64,000 bases of DNA, from contig OZ244807.1 in the NCBI GenBank assembly GCA_965220185.1, positions 2,046,001 through 2,110,000 of the forward strand, in the 5' to 3' direction. A program made the translations under genes and the position numbers. How positions within the stretch are numbered: position 1 is the first letter of the stretch; each line of letters opens with the position of its first letter. The notes under the pieces are model-generated. The model worked only from the letters and a program-made list of their open reading frames with translations, had not been told where the DNA came from and ran no database searches. Positions 56,851 to 64,000 of this stretch are shown here, one piece after another. Source of the DNA: Azotimanducus sp965220185. Its GTDB lineage: Bacteria; Pseudomonadota; Gammaproteobacteria; Pseudomonadales; Azotimanducaceae.

Positions 56851-59028
56851 TTAGAACCGCAAGCGCACGCCAGCTTCAATGCGCCTGCCCGGCAAAGGTG
56901 CTTCGTCCTTCACAAAGGACACGTGATTGCGCTGCTCCTCGTCGGTCAGGTTGCGACCTGCGAAGAACAGCGTGAGATCGCTTGCGCCCAAAAAGTCAAG
57001 CGAATAGTCAAATTGAATATCGACATTGTCATAGCTCGCGGTTGGCGTCTCGTGGCTGGTGATGTCGTCTTGTTCGAACACATGCGTATAGGCAAGGCGC
57101 GCCCAAAGGTTATTCCACGACATTTCGCCAGCGGCGAGGACGCGATTCGCAGGACTGCGCGGCAGGTGATCTTCATGCGGATCGTCGAGATCGGTCTGCA
57201 CCATGTCGAAGCCAAGCGACAGACGCCCGTTCATCCCAGTCGATTCATGCGCGAAGCGATACGCAGCGCGCGCATCGCCGCCGACAAAGGTCGCTTCAGC
57301 CTGCGACCATTCAAGTACCTCGAGGCCGTCAACCTCGTCCTCGACCTCGCGCTGATAGATGTAGTTGTCGAACGCATAGCGGTAGAGATTCGCAGAAAAC
57401 TCAAACGCCCCGCGCGTGTAGTCAACGCCGACTGAGAGATTGAAGGCTTCCTCTTCGTCGAGATCGACATTGCCGATTTCAAAGCCTTGCACCGCCAAAT
57501 GCGGGTTTTCCGCGAACAGCTCATCGCCTTGCGGCGCGCGCATTGCGTAGTCGCCGAGCAGGCGCACCCGCCAGGCATCGTCAGGGAGGAAGATCGCGCC
57601 GAGCGAGGCGCTGGTCGCCAAGTAATCACGCGACACGCCGTCAGCGCCGTCGATGTCGGTCGATTCGATGCGCGCGCCGGTTTCGATTTCAACCAGCTCA
57701 AAGCGCTTCTGCGCTAGCGCAAAGGCCGCGAAGTGCTGCGATTCGGAGACATTCGCTTCTGCTTCGCTGCTACCAAGCCCAAGTTCGGTCACGCCGAACT
57801 GCAGACCGAGTACAGGATTCCAGCCTTCGAACTCTTCGCCATCGAGAATCAGGCGGCCTTCCCAAGCGTCGTTGGAGAAGTAGCTGCCGATTTCGCCTTC
57901 GCCTTCGATCTCGAAGTGCTCATACTCGCTGACCGTCAAGCCGCCTTCAAGGGCGCGAAAGCCCGGCACGGGGTCGTGCAGGCCAAATTGCGCTTGCACG
58001 CGCGTCTGTTCAAGTTCGATCCACGGCGAGCCTTCTTCCTCGTGCTCGTCCTCGTGCCCATCTTCATCTTCATGCTCGTGCTCGTCGTGATGCGCTTCTT
58101 CCTCGTGATGATGATGGTGCGCACCGACAATGCCGTAGTCCCAGTCGCGGGTCGTGACTGACATGCCGAAGTGTCCACGATCAAACACGAACGCGCCGCC
58201 AATCGAACCGCCTTCGTACTCAGCATAGCTGTTCTCAAGGCGTCCTTTGACAGGCATTTCGTCTTCGTGCTCGTCGTCATGTTCATGTTCGTGCCCGTCT
58301 TCATGCTCGTGCTCGTCTTCGTGTTCATCATGATCGCCGTGCTCATCCTCCGCAAAAGGGTCCACCGACGCATAGCCCGCAATGCTGATGTCGCGATGTT
58401 CAGACGCATAGGCATCGGCGTGCCACGCAAAGTTGCCACCGCCGCCGTCAAGCCGCAAGCCACCATAGATGCCATTCGAGGCGTCATTGCCGCGCACAAG
58501 CGCACGCCCTGCGATCGGCTTCTCAGGCACCGAGGTCGGCACGCGGCCCGTATGTACATCCACCACGCCGCCAATCGCGCCAGACCCATAAAGCAGCGTT
58601 GACGCGCCTTTCAGCACTTCTATTCGGTCGGCAAGGAAGGGCTCGATAGTGACCGCGTGATCGGGCAAGGATGAGAAGTCCATGGTGTCCTGATCGTTCT
58701 CGACAACGAGCACGCGCGTGCCGCGGAGTCCGTTGATCACCGGCCGCCCTACCCTCGGCCCGAACGACGCCGATTGCACACCGACGACCTCGGACAGCAC
58801 ATCACCAATCGCAATGCCCGTCGTGCGCGCAATATCTTCTTCGTCAAGCACCGCAGCGCTTTGCGCGAGCTCGCCATCACTTAAGGGGTGCGCTTCGACA
58901 ATCAGATCTTCGATCAATACATCGTCGGCTGTTTCATTGCCTTGTCCCCAAGCGCCGCTGGCGAGGGACAGTAAGAGAACGGCGAGAATAAAGCCTTCGC
59001 CGCGCGGCTTTAGGGAAATAATATTCAT
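56851..59028 (-). CDS. TonB-dependent receptor, metal type, paralogue
   Basis: A 725-residue paralogue of the following receptor, with the same plug and barrel motifs (GDVLSEVVGVQSASFGPRVG, VINGLRGTRVLV, RRIEAGVRLRF) and its own His/Asp-rich loops (EDEHEHEDGHEHEHDDEHED and HHHHEEEAHHDEHEHEDEDG). The ATG at 59028 follows GGAGCTAGAC; a longer upstream frame lacks a ribosome site. The two receptors form a tandem duplication whose copies have diverged mainly in loops. A 24-base palindrome at 59093-59116 lies about 65 bases upstream and is a candidate operator. Confidence 0.9.
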   Translation of the reverse strand: MNIISLKPRGEGFILAVLLLSLASGAWGQGNETADDVLIEDLIVEAHPLSDGELAQSAAVLDEEDIARTTGIAIGDVLSEVVGVQSASFGPRVGRPVINGLRGTRVLVVENDQDTMDFSSLPDHAVTIEPFLADRIEVLKGASTLLYGSGAIGGVVDVHTGRVPTSVPEKPIAGRALVRGNDASNGIYGGLRLDGGGGNFAWHADAYASEHRDISIAGYASVDPFAEDEHGDHDEHEDEHEHEDGHEHEHDDEHEDEMPVKGRLENSYAEYEGGSIGGAFVFDRGHFGMSVTTRDWDYGIVGAHHHHHEEEAHHDEHEHEDEDGHEDEHEEEGSPWIELEQTRVQAQFGLHDPVPGFRALEGGLTVSEYEHFEIEGEGEIGSYFSNDAWEGRLILDGEEFEGWNPVLGLQFGVTELGLGSSEAEANVSESQHFAAFALAQKRFELVEIETGARIESTDIDGADGVSRDYLATSASLGAIFLPDDAWRVRLLGDYAMRAPQGDELFAENPHLAVQGFEIGNVDLDEEEAFNLSVGVDYTRGAFEFSANLYRYAFDNYIYQREVEDEVDGLEVLEWSQAEATFVGGDARAAYRFAHESTGMNGRLSLGFDMVQTDLDDPHEDHLPRSPANRVLAAGEMSWNNLWARLAYTHVFEQDDITSHETPTASYDNVDIQFDYSLDFLGASDLTLFFAGRNLTDEEQRNHVSFVKDEAPLPGRRIEAGVRLRF

Positions 59029-59092
59029 GTCTAGCTCCGGTGAACACGATTGAAAGGACAGGCGGTGTTGTGAACCACGCATTCACACAGGC

Positions 59093-59116
59093 TTCCATGT
59101 ATTCATATACATGGAA
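59093..59116. promoter_or_regulatory. Palindromic operator candidate upstream of the receptors
   Basis: TTCCATGTAT and ATACATGGAA are perfect 10-base arms around TCAT. The site is AT-rich in a GC-rich region and lies 65-88 bases before the receptor start, as expected for a metal-responsive repressor such as Zur. It does not match the E. coli Zur consensus closely, so the regulator is a guess. Confidence 0.5.
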
Positions 59117-59138
59117 ATACACGAAATATGCGTGGCAG

Positions 59139-59426
59139 CTAGACGATGGGAGGTGCGCGCGCCTTCTTAAAAAAAATCCGATTTGGGCGCGGCGTGATGC
59201 TCGCTACTTGATCAGCGGTCGGGAACGGCGCCTGTGCACGCTGCGCGATCGGCAGCGCATCAATCGACCATTCGATTTTGTCCGCATACACGCACGGACA
59301 ATGCTCATCATGGCCAGGCTCGTCACGGTCGTGGTCGTGCCCCAATGCCACGCCCTGAAGAGCGAGCGATGCGCAGAAAAGCGCGAGCGCACTTATGGGG
59401 AAGCGCTTGCCTGCGAGACGTTTCAT
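59139..59426 (-). CDS. Small His-rich exported protein
   Basis: A 95-residue protein from the ATG at 59426. The signal peptide FPISALALFCASLALQGVALG is followed by HDHDRDEPGHDEHCPCVYAD, a His/Asp/Cys cluster likely to bind metal in the periplasm, then a short hydrophilic tail. The last residues (IFFKKARAPPIV) are encoded across an eight-base T run on the sense strand. It resembles small DUF2946-like exported proteins found near metal receptors. It starts 8 bases after the RND gene stop and precedes the receptor pair, so a metal-homeostasis role is likely. Confidence 0.75.
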   Translation of the reverse strand: MKRLAGKRFPISALALFCASLALQGVALGHDHDRDEPGHDEHCPCVYADKIEWSIDALPIAQRAQAPFPTADQVASITPRPNRIFFKKARAPPIV

Positions 59427-59434
59427 TCGACACA

Positions 59435-62400
59435 TCAGCCCGCCGATGAGCCAAAGGCGACCTTGACCAAGCGCCCGTAGCGCCTCAGTCCTGATTTGAT
59501 GTCTTCCAGAATCAACAGATTCACCGGCACGAAGATCAACGTCACTACTGTGGCGAATAGAATACCGTATCCCAAGGAAATTGCCATCGGGATAAGGAAC
59601 TGCGAGGTTGTCGAGCGGTCGAGCATCAGCGGCAGCAGGCCGAAGAAGGTCGTCAGTGACGTGAGCAGCACGGGCCGAAAGCGCACCACTCCGGCGTCAA
59701 GCACGGATTGCACGAGCGACTCGCCTGCGCGCACGCGCTTGTTCACATAGTCAACGAGCACCAGCGAATCGTTCACCATCACGCCCATCAATGCCATCAG
59801 GCCAAAAACACTCAGCATCGAGAGCGAGCTCTGCCCCATGATCCAGTGACCCACAATCGCCCCGACCATGCCAAACGGAATAATGACAATCACCACAAGC
59901 GGCTGCACGTAGGATTTCAGCGGCAGCGCCAGCAAGCAATAGACGAGGAACAACACCAGCGTGATGCCGAACGCGAAGCTCTCCAGACTCTCTCGCTGCT
60001 CACGCGCTTCGCCTTCAAATGAATAGTGAACACTTGGATACTGCGCGACGAGCGCGCGCACATGGTCTTCGAGATCTGCCATCAGCACGGTCAGATTCTC
60101 GCGCTCGCGATCAACATCAGCGGTCACGCTGATAGTGCGCTCGCCGTTGACACGATAGATTTCGGTTGGCGCGATGCCGGGCGCAAGGGTCGCCACATGC
60201 GCAAGCGGCACACGCGCGCCTTGCGGCGTGCGAATCAGCATCTCACTCAAGGTTTCATAGCTTCTACGCTCGTCGATCGGGAAACGCACAATCACGCGAA
60301 TATCCTCCTGGCCACGCTGTATGCGCTGCACCTGATACCCCTTGAAGGCTTCGCCGATCTGTCCAACGATGTCGTTTCGCGTCAGCCCCAGAACGTGGCC
60401 TTGATCAGAGACCTCGACTCGCAGCTCTTCTTTGCCCTCCGAAAGGCTTTGCGAAATGTCGGACACGGTCGGGTAATAGCCGAGCCGTTCGGTGATGGCA
60501 TCGGCAACCTCGCCGAGCTCTCCAAAGTCAGTGCCTTTGAGCTCAATATCAATCACATCGCCGAAGCGAACGAGCGATGATCGAAAATTGAGCGCCTCGG
60601 CGCCCGGTATCGTGCCGATGGCTTGCCTAAGTTCGCGCACCATGCCATCAACGGCATGCTCCGGATTGCGCGTCTTGGCGCGTTCAAGTTCAAGCGCAAC
60701 GTTCGCGAGATGGCTGCCGCGCCCGCCCGATCCTGCGCCCGTGCTCGACACCACATGACGAACGCTGCTCATGCCGGTGTCCTCGTCAACATAGCGTTCT
60801 TTGAGATCGAGCGATGCCGCAAGAATGCGCTGCGCGTGCCGGTCGGTCACTTCGAACGGCGTGCCGATCGGCATGCGCAGGTTGATGCCGATCTGATCCA
60901 TGGTCGGCGAGATCATCATGTGAAATGGCATCCAGCCGCTCAATAGCGATGCGACCATGATCATCAACAGCCCAAAAAACACTGAGATGGTCGTGTAGCG
61001 GTACTCGACGCACTTCTGGAGCGCAGGCTTGAAGTAGCGCAGCACGGCATGCTCGAATCGGTTGGCGAAGCGCTGCTGCCAGCCGCGCAGGCCGGCGGCT
61101 GTGCGATAGGGCGAGTCGCCGCGCAGATGCTTCAAGTGTGCTGGCAGCACCAGCTTTGATTCAATCAGGGAGAAGGCGAGTGCAGCGATGACCACACCGG
61201 CAAGCGGCGTGGTGAAACTGCCGAATCCACCGCCAACAAAGAGCATCGGCGCAAACGCCGCTATGGTCGTGAGTACGCCGAAGGTCACCGGCACGGCGAC
61301 GTCCTTGGTGCCGTCAATGGCCGCGGCAAGCCCATCTTCCGATGTGCGCAGGTGCCTGTACACGCTCTCGCCGGTGACGATCGCATCGTCCACGACAATG
61401 CCGAGCACCATGATGAAACCAAAGGCACTCATGATATTGAGCGAGAGGTCGAAATAGCCCATGACCGCGGTGGCGCCAAGGAAGCTGATGGGAATGCTGA
61501 TGAACACCCAGAACGCGACCGTCGGGCGCAGAAACAGGCTCAGGAGCACGAGCACGAGAATGCCGCCTTGCACAGCGCCCGACGCCAGAACGCCAAGGCG
61601 TTCGCGAAGAATCTGGCTGTTGTCGTCCCAATAGGTCATGGTCATGCCGCGCGGCAGCGAATCCTGGTGGGACGCGACGTAATCCTTGACGATCTGCGAG
61701 GTTTCCAGAACGCTTTGCGACGGGCTGCGTTTGATGTCCACCATGGCCGCAGGCATGCCGTTGTAGAAGGTGCTGACGGCATCCTCGTTGAAGGCATCGC
61801 GCACGGTCGCGACATCGCCCAAGCGCACGATCGAACCGTCGGCATTGGTCTTGACGACGATCTCTTCAAAGTCCGAGCGGCGGTAGGCTTGGCCCTGGCT
61901 GCGAATCAGCACATCGCCGCCCTGCGTGCGCACATTGCCCGCCGAAATATCGAGGGAGCTGCCGCGTACAGCGGTCGCAAGATCGCGCAGCGATAGGCCA
62001 AACTCGCGCAGCGCATCCTGCGTCGCTTCAATCGAAATCTCGTAGTTGCGCGCACGCGCAAGCTCGACAAAGCCGACATCAGCCGTGCGCCGAATGTCGT
62101 CTCGCACGCGCTCGGCCTGCACGCGAATCTCGTCCTCGTCAAAGGGGCCGGCCAGGATGACGGTGATGACATCGATGCGAAACTCCATCAGCCGGATAAG
62201 CGGCCGCTCGGCTTCGGCGGGCAGCGTGCTGATCGAATCGACTTCAGCCTTCACGCGGTCAAGGACCGTTTCAGGGTCATAATCCTCGTCCACTTCGATA
62301 CGCACACTTGTGAAGCCTTCGTTCGAGCGGCTGTAGTAGCGCTTGATGCCCTCGATATCGCGAACGGCGCTTTCAATGCGCGATGCGATGCCGAGTTCGG

Positions 62401-62572
62401 CATCTTCCGGGGTCGCGCCGCGCAGCACCACGCGCACCTCGATCGTGCGCGCCTCGAACTGCGGAAACACTTCAACGCGAAGCAAGTTCAAGATCGCGTA
62501 GATGCCCAGCAAAATAATGCTGAACATCAGCAGATTGGCAGCCACGCTATTGCGCGCGAACCATTCAATCAC
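59435..62572 (-). CDS. RND efflux permease (AcrB/HAE1 type)
   Basis: A 1045-residue inner-membrane pump. MIEWFARNSVAANLLMFSII is helix 1. GIVVDDAIVTGESVYRHL near 405 holds the proton-relay Asp pair in helix 4, and GVMVNDSLVLVDYVNKR near 930 is in helix 10. The two large periplasmic domains are present at normal length. Adaptor and outer-membrane genes are not adjacent; the orphan adaptor and outer-membrane factor at 19.2-21.9 kb are of the type that pairs with this permease group. Its substrate is unknown. It lies between an acyl-CoA dehydrogenase gene and the metal-receptor genes on the same strand. Confidence 0.93.
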   Translation of the reverse strand: MIEWFARNSVAANLLMFSIILLGIYAILNLLRVEVFPQFEARTIEVRVVLRGATPEDAELGIASRIESAVRDIEGIKRYYSRSNEGFTSVRIEVDEDYDPETVLDRVKAEVDSISTLPAEAERPLIRLMEFRIDVITVILAGPFDEDEIRVQAERVRDDIRRTADVGFVELARARNYEISIEATQDALREFGLSLRDLATAVRGSSLDISAGNVRTQGGDVLIRSQGQAYRRSDFEEIVVKTNADGSIVRLGDVATVRDAFNEDAVSTFYNGMPAAMVDIKRSPSQSVLETSQIVKDYVASHQDSLPRGMTMTYWDDNSQILRERLGVLASGAVQGGILVLVLLSLFLRPTVAFWVFISIPISFLGATAVMGYFDLSLNIMSAFGFIMVLGIVVDDAIVTGESVYRHLRTSEDGLAAAIDGTKDVAVPVTFGVLTTIAAFAPMLFVGGGFGSFTTPLAGVVIAALAFSLIESKLVLPAHLKHLRGDSPYRTAAGLRGWQQRFANRFEHAVLRYFKPALQKCVEYRYTTISVFFGLLMIMVASLLSGWMPFHMMISPTMDQIGINLRMPIGTPFEVTDRHAQRILAASLDLKERYVDEDTGMSSVRHVVSSTGAGSGGRGSHLANVALELERAKTRNPEHAVDGMVRELRQAIGTIPGAEALNFRSSLVRFGDVIDIELKGTDFGELGEVADAITERLGYYPTVSDISQSLSEGKEELRVEVSDQGHVLGLTRNDIVGQIGEAFKGYQVQRIQRGQEDIRVIVRFPIDERRSYETLSEMLIRTPQGARVPLAHVATLAPGIAPTEIYRVNGERTISVTADVDRERENLTVLMADLEDHVRALVAQYPSVHYSFEGEAREQRESLESFAFGITLVLFLVYCLLALPLKSYVQPLVVIVIIPFGMVGAIVGHWIMGQSSLSMLSVFGLMALMGVMVNDSLVLVDYVNKRVRAGESLVQSVLDAGVVRFRPVLLTSLTTFFGLLPLMLDRSTTSQFLIPMAISLGYGILFATVVTLIFVPVNLLILEDIKSGLRRYGRLVKVAFGSSAG

Positions 62573-62596
62573 GACGGTCGTCCATACATAGGAAAT

Positions 62597-63889
62597 TCAG
62601 CGTCCACTTGCCGCTGCGGAACCTTCATCCACACCTTTCGGCGCCCGCTGCTTCATAAACCCGAACAGATACCCCGCCACGCGGCGCATCTGAATCTCTT
62701 CCGCGCCTTCGGTGATGCGGTAGCGCCGGTGATGCCGATAGATATGCTCGAACGGCGCATGGCGCGAGTAGCCAAGGCCGCCATGCACCTGCATGGCACG
62801 GTCCGCCGCTTCGCAGCACAGGCGATTCGACCAGTAGTTGCACATGGATATCTTGTCGGATTGCGAAAACGCGCCGTATTTGTCCATGAGCGCCGCGGTC
62901 TTATGCACGAGCGCGCGCAGCATCTCGCACTGCGTGTGCAGTTCGACCAGAGGGAATTGAATGCCCTGATTGGTCGCGAGCGGCTTGCCGAACGGCGCGC
63001 GCTGCTTGGCATAGGCGACCGACTCGTTGATGCAGAACTGCGCAGCGCCAAGACTCGATGCGGCTTGGCGAATACGGTTCTCGTTGAAAAAATGCTGCAC
63101 GACTTGCAGGCCGCGCCCTTCGCCGCCAAAAATGGCTTCATCCGGCACACGCACATCGGTCAGCGAAACATGCCCATGATCGGTCGGCATGTTGAACGTC
63201 CACAGCATCTGTTCAATCTTGAAACCGGGCGCATCCGTTGGCACAAGGAACGAGGTAATGCCGAGGCCATCGCCGGGCTCGCCGCTCGTGCGGGCAAATA
63301 TGAGGTCGTGCTTGGCTTTGTGAATGCCGGTGTTCCAAGTCTTCTCGCCGTTGATCACCCAATCCGCGCCATCTCGAACAGCGGTTGTTTCCATATAGGT
63401 CGCGTCCGAGCCGTGCGCGGGTTCAGTGATGCCAAATGCAAAGCCGCGCTGTCCGCGCGCCAAGCCATCGATCCACTCGGCTTTCTGCGCATCGGTCCCA
63501 TAGCGGATCATCAGCAGCAAGCCGACGTTGTTACCGACAATAGAATGCTCGGTTTGCAAGTCGTTGTGCAGGCCAAGCCCTTTGACCGCCAAGTGCTCGC
63601 GAATCACGGCCATGTCGAGGTTGCCGCCTTCGCGCCCGCCGTATTCCTTCGGATGCGGGTAGCGGTAATGACCAGCGAGGTCAGCGCGGCGGCGCGCTTC
63701 GGCAAGAAGCGCTTCCCAAGCTTCGTTCGGCAGTCCGCCCCGCTCCCAGTCGGTGCGCGCATCCTCGCGGCGATGGTCGAAGAAGCGAATGTTGTCGTCA
63801 GATTCTTCGAGCGGCCTGATCTCGCGCTCGATGAACGCATCGAGTTCCGCGAGATAATTCTTGAGATAGTCTGGGATTTCTACATCCAT
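62597..63889 (-). CDS. Acyl-CoA dehydrogenase
   Basis: A 430-residue flavoprotein of the acyl-CoA dehydrogenase family. GFAFGITEPAHGSDATYMET near 150 is the substrate/FAD signature, INGEKTWNTGIHKAKHDLIF follows, and the C-terminal bundle includes AMQVHGGLGYSRHAPFEHIY and HRRYRITEGAEEIQMRRVAG (the region of the usual base). It is not closely similar to the enzyme at 51.8-53.0 kb. The N-terminus MDVEIPDYLKNYLAELDAF is normal for the longer-chain types. The RND gene follows after 24 bases. Confidence 0.92.
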   Translation of the reverse strand: MDVEIPDYLKNYLAELDAFIEREIRPLEESDDNIRFFDHRREDARTDWERGGLPNEAWEALLAEARRRADLAGHYRYPHPKEYGGREGGNLDMAVIREHLAVKGLGLHNDLQTEHSIVGNNVGLLLMIRYGTDAQKAEWIDGLARGQRGFAFGITEPAHGSDATYMETTAVRDGADWVINGEKTWNTGIHKAKHDLIFARTSGEPGDGLGITSFLVPTDAPGFKIEQMLWTFNMPTDHGHVSLTDVRVPDEAIFGGEGRGLQVVQHFFNENRIRQAASSLGAAQFCINESVAYAKQRAPFGKPLATNQGIQFPLVELHTQCEMLRALVHKTAALMDKYGAFSQSDKISMCNYWSNRLCCEAADRAMQVHGGLGYSRHAPFEHIYRHHRRYRITEGAEEIQMRRVAGYLFGFMKQRAPKGVDEGSAAASGR

Positions 63890-64000
63890 TCGTGGAGGTG
63901 CCTTCGAAATCTTGACGAGTGCTCGAATAGACGAAGCGGTCCAAGTTTCATGTGTTAGCGAGCATGCAGACGCACTGGCAGCGTCTTGTAGCCATGGATA

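Noticed and set aside
62729..63958. 409-codon plus-strand frame opposite the last acyl-CoA dehydrogenase
   Set aside because: Shadow of a well-supported gene; no motif, no ribosome site, typical of GC-rich antisense frames.

Overview
The window reads as a GC-rich chromosome segment of a free-living, respiring Gram-negative bacterium, most likely a gammaproteobacterium. The support is a Pseudomonas-like murJ-ribF-lspA-minor pilin neighbourhood, a type II secretion gspC-gspD pair, a rpmF-fabD-fabG cluster, an imuA-imuB-dnaE2 mutasome, RND efflux and several outer-membrane receptors. I cannot name the genus. No rRNA, tRNA or cas gene was recognised.

Layout. 0-3 kb: the end of an IS5-like insertion sequence abuts the stop codon of a fused NADH-dehydrogenase/selenide water dikinase gene. 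3-7 kb: O-methyltransferase, two-subunit 2-oxoacid:ferredoxin oxidoreductase (korAB) and a FimT-like pseudopilin. 7-12.5 kb: pilX-, pilW- and pilV-like genes, an unusual in-frame fusion of lspA (signal peptidase II) to a PilE-like pilin, then ribF and murJ. 12.5-14.4 kb: a Rieske oxygenase and a small partner gene separated by a 263-bp MITE. 14.5-19 kb: metH and metF. 19-22 kb: efflux outer-membrane factor and adaptor. 22-23.5 kb: alanine dehydrogenase with a divergent Lrp-type regulator. 23.5-25.4 kb: fabG, fabD, rpmF. 25.8-29.3 kb: an XRE protein and gspCD. 29.4-30.3 kb: a REP-associated tyrosine transposase (RAYT). 30.8-44.3 kb: tusA, then a long same-strand block of envelope genes. 44.3-51.8 kb: membrane pyrophosphatase and the mutasome. 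51.8-64 kb: acyl-CoA dehydrogenase, a second MITE copy, a DUF1828 gene with a 48-residue partner, two paralogous metal-type TonB-dependent receptors, a His-rich exported protein, an RND pump and another acyl-CoA dehydrogenase.

The strongest candidate for an undescribed system is the 31-44 kb block. It encodes a MotA/TolQ/ExbB-like channel subunit, two vWA proteins whose N-terminal membrane helix resembles ExbD (one keeps the Asp, the other has Ala there), an Hsp70/actin-like protein, an inner-membrane repeat protein, a PEGA plus formylglycine-enzyme-like protein, and several lipoproteins. I infer a proton-driven stator whose B subunits carry vWA domains in place of a peptidoglycan-binding domain.

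A second theme is a short dispersed repeat, GTGTGTGTCCC, usually followed by WWTTT. Sixteen exact 11-mers occur in 64 kb, where about 0.03 would be expected by chance. It lies between genes and inside the coding sequences of conserved proteins. The RAYT at 29.4 kb is a plausible partner.
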